This document shows, one piece after another, positions 1 through 11,639 of a stretch of DNA of 64,000 nucleotides. Location: NCBI GenBank assembly GCA_025642065.1, contig JAODUP010000150.1, forward strand, positions 186,001-250,000, in the 5' to 3' direction. The notes under the pieces are model-generated. The model had not been told where the DNA came from and searched no databases. It saw nothing but the letters and a program-made list of their open reading frames with translations. This DNA comes from Paralvinella palmiformis (taxonomy: Eukaryota; Annelida; Polychaeta; Terebellida; Alvinellidae). The translations under genes and the position numbers were made by a program. Position 1 is the stretch's first letter; the number at the start of each line of letters is the position of its first letter.

Positions 1-675
1 CTCTATCTGTGTGCATCAATAAATCATGGCAACATAAAACGTTAAGCTAAATAAGTAAGATTTATAGTTATACAGCCACTGACTAAATCTGAAAATGTGA
101 TATTAGTTATATGGGTAAATATTGAGATAGAAATGCTGTAATCTACCTCCTCAGGAGTTCTCCATGCAGATTCATAACATCAAAAGAAAAACTCTATTTA
201 TTCAGTACAACAATTTAGTTTGGGATATGTATAAACTTATGCCATCTTTAATAACTTTTAACAATCCCTGGATTAATTCATTCAAAACTAATTCACCAGA
301 TGGTGTAGCTATATTCATCTAGGTCATAAAAATTCTTGCCAAGTTCCTTAGAAGATAGAGTCAGAGGATGGAATTTATGTTACAGCAATATCAGTGCTAA
401 AGCTAAACAAGCCAATTACTGTTTACTCAATAATGCACTCACTTATTCCAAACTGTAAACTACAGAAAGTGTAATTTAAAAGATTATTTCCACCAAATTA
501 CAATCAATAAAGAATCAACAGTTGTTTTGGTGATAAATTACCTCTTGTTTACTCACATAAATAATACTCCTAAATACTTACATCATCTAAGACATTTGAG
601 TAACACAACACATAATAGCTTAGTATAACAGATTTCTTTGTAACTGTTTTTAAATTGTGACAAAGACAACATTAC

Positions 676-3600
676 CTTAAGTGTCATCTTCAGGTTTTGT
701 CGTTCTACTGATAGTTCCCGTAGTTTCAGTTCAGTCTCTTTATGTCTTGCCCTTTCTATGCCTAATTCATGCCTGTGATTCTTTGTTAAGTTCTCTATAT
801 GGTGTTCTAATTGCTATAAAATTAATTAAACAAATTAATTTCTTATACATTAAAGATTAAATCTTATAATTAGTAGTTTCAGGCTAGTTCCAGAAAAATA
901 TATTAATACACCCACTAAATACTGGGGGGGGGGACAATTCTTTTAATGTTATGACATATCACCTGTTAAAAGTGGTTAACGAGTCATCAAAATATACTCT
1001 CAATAACTAGTTTTACAAAGGAAGTAAATATGTACCAGAATATCAAAAGATAATCATGTATAAGTATTTATCTTAAGTATTAAAGACTGTGCATGGCTGG
1101 AGCGAGCATATTTTTAACTCACTGTACAGAGCATAGTCAGTTGGCTAATGATCAAATCTCTGGATATTCCTATACAATAACATGTAAACCACAGAATAGC
1201 CGGTAATATGTATAGATGTGGATATAATTAATAATAATAATATTGCTCTCACTGATAATCTATAAGTGATAATAACAAATAGTCTAACAAAGGACAACAT
1301 TAAAATCGACACAAATAATATTACAGAAACATCATAAACCTGTTTGTAGATAATACAATTCATTATTTATTTTAACAATGATATGTCACATTTATAAATC
1401 ATCTTATAGGGACAGTCCACCCATAGAAAATATGTCTTAAATATGTAATGCTTAGAACAATAACCAAAAATTCCACAATAATAATCATGAAATATACCTC
1501 ATATCATAGATATAGGGAAATAATCCAAACTATAGGACGGCTTCACCAGAAGCCAGATTGGAAGGCGGATAGGAGAAAACTCAAATGCTCTGACATCACA
1601 TGGGCGCTCTCTAGACTGACACAGATTATAGTTTCTCTTAAGCATTAATTTTTGAGCCATTTTGAATCACCTTCCTCTTGTAAGGTTCATTCTGGCTCAA
1701 ACTGACATTGTTGTATATTATTCATGACGTAATTTTAACAAGATAATGCTATTTAGTTCTCGAATAATTCTTTGCTCACACTTGTTTACATGCTTTTGTA
1801 TGGGCTCTACAGACTTCAGGTCAACCGGATACGCTCAAGTGATGTCAGCATTCAGGAGCTTCTGGTCTGTCTAGCTTCAAAATGGTGGCGCCCACAGGTC
1901 ATTAAAAGTTGATTAATTAGCACTTTGAACTGGATTATTTAATATGTGGGTGATCACTTAAACATTTTGACATTATTTATGATATTTGTGAGTATAGCTG
2001 TATTACTATTAGTCCTGAAAATTTGAAATGAAGGTGGACTATCCCTTTAAGTGACATAGTAGATAGAGATTTAAAATTAATATTCACACAATTGTGGTAC
2101 ACAATACAATAGTAGTCAATATTAATACAGTCATAGATTGGGTTGGCAGGTTTCTCCTCTATGACTCATAGAGAATGTTTTACCAATTACAGAATAAAAA
2201 CAAAGAAGATAATACAAGCTGAACTCACTATATACAAACATAAATTAATAATACTACTAATAATAATAATGTAGATTTAATAAATTGCCCTTACTAGCAG
2301 GAGCCATTCAAAGGTGCTGGTACAGTAATATCCCAACAAGACGTATGTAAACACCTAATAAGAATTCTGAATGATGGTGAACGCAACCTTAAACAGGTGA
2401 GATTTTAGAACAAATTGCAAAAGATGATGCACTTCTAATTTCAAGCCAAGACTCAACCTGAGACATAAGGTAGTTCTAATAGTATCTGACTGGATGACAT
2501 CAGTTTTGGGGATGAATTTCTAATAGACAGAGGTTCACATAGACATTCAGGTGTTAATAAAACTTTGATAGGATAGAATATGATATCATATGATATGAAT
2601 GTAGAACTTGGCCGCTTTAATCAAACCAGATTGGAAGATACATTATGTAAAATTTGTGAGGAAGGTTTTGTTGAGGATGAAATCCATTTTGTGTATGTAT
2701 GCTCAAAATATTGAATAGAAGGAGAAAACTTCTACCTGAAAATTTTAAATAAATATCTAAATTTCAAAATGTTAAACACATTTGATAAATTTATGTATAT
2801 TATGAAGAATGCCAATCAGCATTTTGCTAATTTTGTAAATGTTATATGGAACAAGAGAAGCTTTCTTTTATATAAATGAAATACAGGTAGCACTTGTTCA
2901 CAAGCTCAGATATATGTAACTGACCTATAATCCTGTAAGTATGTTATTACTTGTTTTGTTAGCATGTTGATCTCTGTATACACTTGTCGGTATAATAAAA
3001 TATATTTGAATTGACTTCATATCCTGTGTAACAGAGACTCAATGTAGTTTTTGAAGAATTGGGTGATATGATCATAGTTTTGAGTATTTGTAAAACGCAA
3101 AAGTAACAGCTCCATGACTCACCTCTATTTTTCTCGTCTTTTCATCTACTTCACTTTCTAATTTTGACAATTTCTGACTAAGTTCATCTCTTTCTTTAAG
3201 CTCTTTATCTTCAACTAATCCTTTCATCTTTTTAAGAAGTCGTTTAGTTCGCGACAACTCGTCATCCGTTTCATTACGTTTCTTCTCTGTTTTGTGATAT
3301 TTCTCCTTCTGTCGCCGCAGTTGCTCCCTCAGTACGCGAATCTCCTCAGTGTGTCGTTTGATGAGCTGTGGTACTTCACTTTCTTGTCCCTCATAACGTT
3401 CTAACTGTTTGTCCGTAATTCTCTGCTGACGAAGGAGTGTTTTATTCTCCTTCTGTAGCTCAGCAACCTGTTGGAGGAGGTTCTCATTTTCACTGCGGAG
3501 TTCATTGATTTTCATCCTCCGCGCCGATAGCATTCTTTTTGTGATGTAGTCACTGGATTTTGGTAAGGCTTGTGCTTTAGAATTACGACCCAGAACAGGC

Positions 3601-4523
3601 TTGCCACGCCCTCTAGCTGCAGTCCTATTGTTGGTCTTCTTTTCTGTAAAATGATAATAATTACTAGAACATCATCATACTACTATTGATTATCTGTAGA
3701 ATATCGATAACTGCGAATAAAATAAACACATATTTCTCCATTAAGAGTATGTAAATAGTTAGAGCATGTTTTAGCTAAAGTACATGGGGCTGGTCATCAA
3801 AGGCTGAATATGAGTATCTCATTGACAAATATTATTATATTGCAGCACATAAAGGGACAGTCCACGTTCATTTCAAATTTTCAGGAACAGTACAGAGCAG
3901 GCATAGAAATAGTAATGAGATTCATGGAAACAAATTTCAAAATAATTAGAATATTTTTATTTTACATATAACTACTGTATAACACTGTTTTCTTCCTAAC
4001 TGTAGTTTTCTAATTTCCAAGTAGCAGGATATTTCTCGAATTTACTGAAATATTACCTTTTATAGGAAACTAAATGAACTAGATCTAGTGGGATAAAAAA
4101 TGTATAAAAAATTATATTGGATGATTGAAGACTGTTGTTTACTTACTCTACTTTGTATAAACTAGAAAACAAATTATAATATTTCTGTATTAATTATGTT
4201 TTGTCACTCTTAGTTTTCTTTAAATTTTGTTTAGAATGTTAGAAAACTTGACTAAAATAAACACTTTCAGGTTATGTATGATTTAATTATGTAACAAATT
4301 ATACACAAGGAAGAATAAGAAAAAAAAACATCAAAAACATATAAAGAAATTTAGTTGGTGAATGAAATTTGGTAATAAAGACTCAAGAGTGAATGACGCT
4401 GAAATAGTTAAAGGGGAAGCATTGATGCAGATCATCAGCAATGTGGCTTCAAACTAAAAGGTGATAATCATCAACATGTGTAGCAAGACAGCCCCCACCC
4501 CACATGCACACAATTATAAACTA

Positions 4524-4563
<40 letters not shown>

Positions 4564-5352
4564 TCTATTCATAAAATCCAAATTTAAAAGTGTAATACAA
4601 AGAAAATACAAACCAAGGGTTAATATGTGACTGCTTCAGTCATTAATTTAACAATGTATGTATAATGCTGAATTCCTAAATCATATATTACTAATAGTGC
4701 AAACAATTAAGTAAGATTAGTGTACAGTCTATAGCTAGATCAAGTTTTATACAAACAATTATGACACCAAACAGTTTGTTGTTTGTTGATCACAGTTTTA
4801 CAAAAATAAGCCAAACAGGGGAATTAGGTTTTCACTTAATAGTTGGCATTTCATAATCAGCATAAATTATAGCAAAGTTGCAATAAATTAATTACATTTA
4901 ATGAAAGCTGTATAGCAATAAATGTTATTTCAGACTTCACCTTAGATTTACATTTCAGGGCAGATTTTTTAAAATTAATTATTTAAAACTAACTAATGAA
5001 TTGTGTAGTATTAGCAACTGGAAATTGTGTAAAATATTACATCAGTTATTGATCACATTATAGAGGTGTAATTAACCTTAACAAACAGACAAATTTTATT
5101 TTGATTCACCCATATCTTGACAAATAAAAGGCCACAATTTAACAGACTTACAGCAAGCAATATACTACTATAATATGACCCTGTAATTCTTTCCTCAGGC
5201 ATATGTCATCACCCTAAAGTCAAGGTCAAGTATTGGCTTAAAATCCCTCAAAATCCGGATCATTGTGGCCATTCACCAAAAAGCTGACCCAGTCATTTCA
5301 AACTCATGGTGTCAGCAATATATCAATATCAATTTCTTAACCAGCAGCGATA

Positions 5353-5392
<40 letters not shown>

Positions 5393-7001
5393 GTTTCACT
5401 TTGATGCTAAAACTAATAAACAAACATGCCTGATTGTAACTTCAACTGGAAAGTGTTACTAATTAATTGTTTCATGGCAAGTGTCGAGCAAGGTTTGCAA
5501 TGTGAACAGTGATTTCTATATTATCGCTAATCATCTGGAGGTACCTGTAGTTAACAGCGGGTGACTATCAAGTATTATTACATAAAGACTGCCATGTTTG
5601 TGAGATCCAAATAACAGTTCGGTGAAAATTAACTGTTATTTATTGAATAATAATGGATTAATAGGTAGCAATGTGACGATTATATTCTGACTCTGCCTCT
5701 TATTGGGTTGAATCCTAAATTGTTGTATGTCAAGGATGACCGAAAACATCTTTCCTTCAGCTGGTAGGAAATATGACATGCATATAAGTCAAGGTGCTTC
5801 ATGGAACTCCCTTTTCCCCACCAAAAAATCAACTTTTACACTAGAATATACGGTAAGTTTCTGCTACATACATGCACATAAACAAACACACACACAAACA
5901 GTATAATGGTTTCCTCACACACTGTCATATATTATTTCCCTTATTTTATCTTTGTCTTTTCAATGTACCAATAACACATACCTTGATATGAGATATGTGG
6001 ACTATAATATATAATAATGTATAATAAGTTGTATTTTTCGTTAATAAAAAATGGTTTAATCTAGATTTGAAGAACAGGCAAGTTTAGCAACTTTAAAAAG
6101 CTGTAAACTGCCTATGAAGTTTAGATGATACCACAGTTTTATAATAGACATTCCACTGATACTGTACTAGATTGAAGAGATAACCATTTCAGTATTAACG
6201 TAACACATTCAGGACTCATTTCATATTCTTATGGTAATTCAGTATTTGTGTATTAATTTTGCTGCAAGATCTGAACATTTATTAGGCCATTAATTTTAAT
6301 TCCAGGCATTTCTTAGTCAGAAATACCTAGAATTAAAACTGACAAAACTAACCTTTTTAAATTATCCTAATAAATGTTAAAATAATACTATGGAACACTG
6401 TTAATAAATTATATATTTCCAAGTATGAATCTTGTATGTTATATATATATATATATATTTTGTACATAAAATCTTTTTAAATACATAAACCACACATAAA
6501 ATTATGTTTTCAAACTGTTGTTTTGCTTCATATCCAATAAAATTATGAAAATTCAAACTGTTAACAATATAAATCAATGTATTATTATCTCAAATGTAGT
6601 CCTCTGACTTACAAATATGGTATCCAAAGCTATCATAGTGTTTTCAACAATTATTTATGAGAAAAGGGCATGTTGATAGTTTAAGCAAAGTTTTCAGTGG
6701 ATGTCTCATCAAAAACAGATTTTCCCATAAAAACAACATCTTGTGACATAGTAATTTCCACATTTCTTCTGAGAATTTAACAACCCTGTATGTTGGTACT
6801 ATATGTAGACTTACCTTGACGTTTCCCCCGATTGAGTGTGCTTTTTTTGCTCTCCTCATCTTCGGTATAAAATGAATCACTATAATCAGAATAAGAGTCA
6901 TCACTATAGCTGTTTTTCCGACTCCGAGTGTAAGAAGTACTGTGACTCTCTCGCCGATTCCTTTCACGGGAGGGTGTACGACTTCTCTCTCCAGATGACA
7001 T
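676..7001 (-). CDS. LCA5: Lebercilin (LCA5-type) ciliary coiled-coil protein, 5' coding exons (3' end outside window)
   Basis: Three coding exons join with exact phases: 6815-7001 (start ATG 7001-6999, ends phase 1), 3123-3643 and 676-813, giving the first 282 residues. All borders are consensus (GTAAGT donor after exon 1, TTTACAG acceptor before exon 2, GTGAGT donor after exon 2, TTATAG acceptor before exon 3). Residues 1-62 are a Ser/Arg/Tyr-rich low-complexity head. From about residue 100 (MLSARRMKINELRSENENLL) a long charged heptad-rich coiled coil runs to the end of exon 3. The LSAR-x3-INEL start, the QLIKRHTEEIRVLREQLR stretch and the later ERDELSQKL stretch follow the lebercilin coiled-coil domain as known in vertebrate LCA5/LCA5L. 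Lebercilin acts at the ciliary base and axoneme and is linked to intraflagellar transport. Later exons lie beyond position 1. LCA5 versus LCA5L cannot be separated here. The introns (814-3122, 3644-6814) hold MITE and LINE debris. Confidence 0.88.
1409..2045. mobile_element. MITE-like non-autonomous DNA transposon with terminal inverted repeats
   Basis: The left end reads GGGACAGTCCACC and the right end, reverse-complemented, reads GGGATAGTCCACC: 13-bp inverted termini 637 bp apart. The ends are flanked by TA-rich sequence, so a TA target duplication is possible but unproven. No transposase is encoded; the short ORF inside has no family resemblance. A related end lies at about 3851-3900 and a weaker one at 54995-55040. 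It sits in the second lebercilin intron. Confidence 0.65.
2400..2575 (-). pseudogene. L2/CR1-type LINE, C-terminal RT remnant
   Basis: Minus-strand translation with stops gives a YLCEPLSIRNSSPKL-like segment, homologous to the C-terminal region of the L2 copies at 14580-14640 and 60100-60240 in this window (the nucleotide match to 60140-60230 is obvious by eye). No intact frame. It is a degraded insertion in a lebercilin intron. Confidence 0.5.
2588..3015 (+). pseudogene. Non-LTR retrotransposon 3' end with CCHC-like motif
   Basis: The plus-strand frame reads RFNQTRLEDTLCKICEEG, then DE-x-HF and a final Cys. This C-x2-C-x9-H-x4-C pattern is typical of the tail of a group of invertebrate non-LTR retrotransposon proteins. 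The frame carries a stop after the motif, then continues with Phe/Asn/Lys-rich sequence to about 2878. An AATAAA-containing AT-rich 3' end follows at about 2994. The 5' part is absent. Dead element; the clade is not assigned. Confidence 0.55.
3851..3905 (+). mobile_element. Solo terminus of the GGGACAGTCCAC MITE family
   Basis: About 50 bp beginning AAAGGGACAGTCCAC and continuing with the same subterminal sequence as the reverse complement of 1995-2045 (TTCATTTCAAATTTTCAGGA). No matching opposite end was seen nearby, so this is a truncated copy. It lies in the first lebercilin intron. Confidence 0.6.
4525..4561. repeat. (TA)n microsatellite
   Basis: About 18 uninterrupted TA units in a lebercilin intron. 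Confidence 0.95.
5353..5390. repeat. (CA)n microsatellite
   Basis: About 19 CA units. It directly abuts the end of the unclassified interspersed repeat at 5391-5700, possibly as that element's tail. Confidence 0.95.
5391..5700 (-). repeat. Unclassified interspersed repeat, copy A
   Basis: The reverse complement of this stretch aligns by eye along its length (about 80 percent) with 61880-62200. Shared landmarks include CAGAGTC near the start, TGACTATCAAGTATT (complement), AACAATTAATTA and TTACAATCAGGC near the end. No coding potential, no tRNA head. One end abuts a CA microsatellite. Confidence 0.6.
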
Positions 7002-8029
7002 ACTGGCGATTAAACTAAAATGTCTGAAATGTTAAGAAAATGTGTTAGTACAAAAAAATGAGTAGCAGTTCACAGACGACAATTATAAAACTAGGATTGC
7101 TGTATACTATTCCAAATATTATACAAAATCACAAAGTAAACAATATAAATTTAATCACAAATGGTGTGATTTATTCTGAGGCAAAAGAGCATAATGACTT
7201 ATTCGCCAGATATAATTATCATTCTAACACAATGTAGAGATTCTATTAACAGCTATATCTAATCAAGTTACTTATCATATTACTGTTTAGTAGAATGATA
7301 ATACACAAGTGACAACAACAAATTAGCAGGTTTAACTGAGTGGGTTCCTTCCCATGTTTCAAAACTCCTCCTTCATAGCATTTTGCTTAGGTAACAAATA
7401 AGCCATAAAGTATTAATGTATGGTAATTTATGAGCCACACCTACAAATGCTGGAATTCTTCAGGGTTATAAGCAGCTCTTATGTATTGGGCTTTTTACAC
7501 CCTGCCCACAAATCTCCAGCATCTGGTCTAGAAAATAGTGCGACATCTTTAAATAACACAAAATATAGAATAAGGTGACACTCTATTTGATGTAATTTAT
7601 AATGAAACTGAAAGGAAACAATAATAATAATCCTAATTAACTATGTCTGATACTTTTATCCGAAGTCTTCATCGTAGGATATTAGTTAGAGAATGTTCAT
7701 CATTTCATTTAACCAGCTTTCTCTTAAACTATAACAATGTTTAACTATTTCTCATTTTCTGTATATAAAACCTCCAAACAACATATTCCATGAACTTCAT
7801 GAAGTATGGACATGACCATATGAAGGTATGCTGTTTTAAGGTCTTGCTGTATTCAGAAAGAGAACAAATAATACAGTAGCTGTTCTGAAGTAAGAGTTGA
7901 ATAAATTTATAATGCAAGATATTATTTTATAACAAAATTAATCATATACTACATGATTGATTTTACAAATTAAGTGATATATCCACTGTTTTTCCATTAT
8001 AGTTTATATCTGCTTTATGATAGTGTCTT

Positions 8030-8400
8030 CATCAGTCATATTCAGGACAACCAGGTAAAGATACCAGGATATCACATTACAGAATAAAAGGCTAGTGCCT
8101 GTTGGGTATTCCAGCCTTGACCAATTTCGTTTTCTCTACGTAAATATTCTTATCATACAGTCTATGGCATCATGTAAATGTAGTCTTTCCAGTACTTGTC
8201 AAGTCAAGACTTAAAAGAATTTAGGGTAGTGGCTGTGACAACGTGATCTGATAATGGGTTCCAGTTCTGTAACACTCGCTGACTGAACATGCTTTCCACA
8301 TCTAGTGCTTTCAAATATCTAATCAGAATCTGAGCCAAATGATAAGGGTCAGTCATCAAGACTCGGGTATGGATCTAATCACCAACTAAAGCATAACAGT
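8030..8400 (-). pseudogene. Non-LTR retrotransposon, RT C-terminal remnant and 3' tail
   Basis: The minus frame encodes MFSQRVLQNWNPLSDHVV followed by TLNSFKS, a stop, then LDKYW. This is the usual end of CR1/jockey-like RT proteins (F-x-x-RVxxxWNxLPxxVV-x6-NxFKxxLDxxW). An in-frame TGA interrupts it. The 3' tail (8050-8150 on the plus strand) is repeated at 8530-8625, so two insertions or a duplicated 3' end are present. Confidence 0.6.
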
Positions 8401-8524
8401 CTCCACATATGAAATACTATTTAACGCTTCTCAAAACAAAACAAGATTACATATCATGTTACGCCAACATAAAGTACTAACAGATGAATAATGTGCAAGT
8501 TGGTATTAAGACAAAAATAGCACT

Positions 8525-8625
8525 ATTAATACCAGGATACCATAGTATGGAATAAAAGCTAGAGCCTAGTCACTAGTGGTTGTCGGCTATTCGGGTCCTG
8601 ACTACTTTTTTTCTTCTCTACACTA
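8525..8625 (-). repeat. Second copy of the LINE 3' tail seen at 8050-8150
   Basis: It shares ATACCAGGATA, AATAAAAG-CTAG and a terminal GACTACTTT/TTCTTCTCTAC-like stretch with 8060-8150. No coding part is attached. Confidence 0.55.
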
Positions 8626-9055
8626 AAAGATGAAAAACATAAATCATTACGTTTATCATTATGATAATGAGTATCGATTTACTGACCAGATCTGTATTAT
8701 CTAACAATTGCTATAACAACAGTCTGTCCTTGTTGTATAGCTCACTGTCAGACATCAGTCAGGCCTCCAACTCGGTCACATTAAACGGCTTTAGCTACTA
8801 AACTAGACTGTCACCGTCTAAGCTAGATAAACTTTATCCTGCTCCTAGACAGGCTAGTCTAATCCTAGTTTAACCTCTCCCACATTTCCAGGTGAACCAT
8901 AATTAGTCCTCATGAACGAAACAAATAGTCGTTTAAAATAAATCTCTACTCAAAGCTATCCAAAAAACAAAACACAAAACAAAACAATATACGATCACAT
9001 CAGTAGGCTATCGACTTTAGGAATGTCTCAGCTCAGAGAATCTGTTGTTGCCTTT

Positions 9056-9068
9056 ACTGCCAAGCAAC
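9056..9068. promoter_or_regulatory. Candidate RFX X-box upstream of the lebercilin gene
   Basis: ACTGCC, one spacer base, AGCAAC (minus strand GTTGCT-T-GGCAGT). It fits the loose X-box pattern RYYNCC-N1-3-RGNRAC but has one mismatch to the strict GTNRCC form. RFX sites drive ciliary genes, and lebercilin is ciliary, which makes the placement meaningful. It is about 2,055 bp upstream of the ATG, so a 5'UTR intron would be needed for it to be promoter-proximal; possible acceptors lie just upstream of the ATG. Inference only. Confidence 0.35.
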
Positions 9069-9129
9069 AGTAAACGTCATCAGTTTGTGTGCTCTATGGC
9101 ATATGATAAATACCGAGATATTTGTTGTG

Positions 9130-10236
9130 GATAGAACTGTCATTGTCTTCCCAGTTTCTCTTTGTTCAGTTGAATATTACTTATTTAATTATTTATTTCA
9201 TATTGGATGTATAGTTAAATTTTTTATTCATTGACGTCTTATTTTGATAATAAAAAATGCATCGTATAAAACATACCAATGTACCTCCATTCTGGCCTAT
9301 CTCTAGTATATATACTACTTTACTATTGTTATTTGATAGATAAGATAGATCTATATAGTTCACAATAAATACCCATTCTTATGATAATGGTAAAAATGGA
9401 GTATAACTATATGCATATGAGTGCGTGTGTGGATATTTGAAATATATATATAACTCTTTACGTATAACTAACTATATAAGCCTAATAAGGCTTAAGCCTA
9501 AGGTTAATATTTTTATAAGAAAGTGTTTTAATTCTTTTAAGTGTTATATATATATATATATATATAGTTATATAGTTATATAGTTATTTAAATTATCAAT
9601 GATTATGTACACATCTATATATTATCATCTATATACATCTCAGAAAGGGGATAGATCTAATCACTTTCTTGTGAATTCGTGATCGGAAATAAATCAGCTA
9701 AATAAGTAAATGCAGAATCTAAACCAGAGAGCTTACCTATCATTGACCTAGAAGAGAGGTGTTACCATTGACTTGAAAACCCCCCCTCTCTTTCAAGTCG
9801 GGTTTATATTTAGGTCAATGGGTATTCCCAAAGAAAACTCTCTTTCAAATCAATGGAGTTACCCCCCGACGCGTCATTTTAGATTTTGAACAAGTTGCGC
9901 ACCTAGCGGACGGGTGCGCTTCTCAGACAATCAAAAGCACTCTGGTTGTGGACATGTACTTGTGTATATATGTGGCGCATGGTTGAAATGAATTGCCAAT
10001 ACTAGTACTTTATGTCACATGAGCACATACTCTCTCTTTCTAATTAACACTTTAATTGTGCACACATGATATTGAAAAAACAAAGCTGTAAAACTGCAAA
10101 TGAAGAAGTTATTTCTCAGCCCGCTCACTTCACAGCATACAATCATAAATTAATTGAACGTCGTTTAGGTCATTTTAAGTATATTTTCTTTTGTATGCAA
10201 AGCGTATTTTCACAGTTTAAAAAATGAAAACAATAC
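9130..10236. other. Intergenic DNA with a fold-back block; no gene seen
   Basis: AT-rich sequence with short (TA)n runs at about 9546-9568. It contains the nested inverted repeat at 9741-9820, described as a finding. No supported ORF or RNA gene. Confidence 0.6.
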
Positions 10237-10241
10237 GTTTA

Positions 10242-10289
<48 letters not shown>

Positions 10290-10295
10290 TAAACA
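10237..10295. repeat. (AT)n microsatellite forming a perfect palindrome
   Basis: An (AT)n core flanked by TTTATGC on the left and GCATAAA on the right, so the whole of about 59 bp is self-complementary and could extrude as a cruciform. Confidence 0.85.
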
Positions 10296-10576
10296 TATTT
10301 TTCATCATGTCAATTTATCATCAATTATCACACACAACAATCACGGGTCATGCCATGGTCCGTTCATTTATATTTATTTGGATTATAGCTACTATTATAA
10401 CGTAACTATAACACAATTTATTACAAACTTTCCATCATATATTCATCATGTCCGTTTATCATATATTAACTAAATAATTTCATAAGGCCATTTAGAGTCT
10501 ACACTTCAACAGTATAGACCAATATAGGCCTGGCCAGCTGAGAACAAGAATATATATATATATATATATATATATT

Positions 10577-10945
10577 GAGCTCCGGTGGCCTAGCGGTTAA
10601 GCGCTCGGCACTTGGTGCCAACGGTCACAGGTTCGAACCCCGCAAGAGGTCGAAACTTTTCTAGAGATTAATTTCTCGGCTCACAACATCGTGGGTGGAT
10701 GACCACGTTAAATGGCGCTGCCGTCTCCTCTGAATTATTTAAAATAAAGAGGGACGTTAAAACCCCTGAGGACGTAAACACTCTGGCAGTGACCACCCTC
10801 AGGGTATTTCGGCTCCATCTTTCCATACTGCTCCCCTGTGAGTGGTGGGGGAGGAGATTTCTCAACCACTCGAACATAGAGGCTGTGCTGATTAAGCGAC
10901 TGCCTGGGGATTCTCCCCGAACAACAAAAAACAAAAACAACAAGA
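10577..10945 (+). mobile_element. tRNA-derived SINE family 1, full-length copy
   Basis: The head resembles a tRNA: A-box-like TGGCCTAGCGGTTAAGC and B-box GGTTCGAACCC. A body of about 280 bp follows, containing GGGACGTTAAAA and ending CAGCCTGGGG-like, CTCCCCGAACAACAAAA. Two further copies lie at 47731-48098 and 63043-63297. Open frames in the body on either strand are chance. It is preceded by a (TA)n run. Confidence 0.85.
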
Positions 10946-11639
10946 ATATACATGGAATATTAACAATGTTTGTTTTTGCGTTAACATGTTAGAGATAGAT
11001 AAATTAGTACTTTCGTAATTAATACCCCATCTTTTACTTCTGTCAATAGCAAAAATAACAGTAATGAATGTTTCTACCAGTATTTGAGGTATTTAATAAT
11101 TAATTTCATAACATTTAAATTATAGCCAGTGGTTTATATAGATCTATATAAGTACCACTTACTTACGTTTAAAAATATATGTGGATGCAGGTGATCATGT
11201 AAATACTCAGCTATTTACTGTAATTAGGGAAACATGATCTGATTATAGTCAAGTCCAATTATATTATTAAGAATAACCAAATAAATCCCCCCCATAACAT
11301 CTTCGTTGGGTCTAGTACATATGTAACTGTAAGCTTATATTTATCTATCTTATATACTCATTTTGTGATTAAAGGTTGCTATTGCTCAATAAAATTTAAT
11401 AAGGTTTTGTCTGAAACAAATATATAGATCTAGATATATCTTGGGCCTACTGCTTGGGTAATGTCAAGTGGGGGATCCACTTCAAATTATTATGCTTATT
11501 TTAAAAATATCCTTTAATTTAAAAGTCGATTAGCTTAATTACTAACACAGGACAATATATGGCAGTTTTTTCAATGATTTTGTATATTGGATATTGTCAT
11601 GTTTTGTAAGGATTCGTAACAAGCGTAACATGGAGCAAC

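Noticed and set aside
1448..1648. 66-residue ORF
   Set aside because: It lies inside the MITE at 1409-2045 and has no family resemblance.
10577..10650. Functional tRNA gene
   Set aside because: The A- and B-boxes belong to a SINE head; the cloverleaf does not close and the same head recurs with the same long body.
10668..10992. Overlapping open frames of 70-97 residues on both strands
   Set aside because: They lie in the SINE body; similar chance frames recur at 47720-47977 and 63055-63348.
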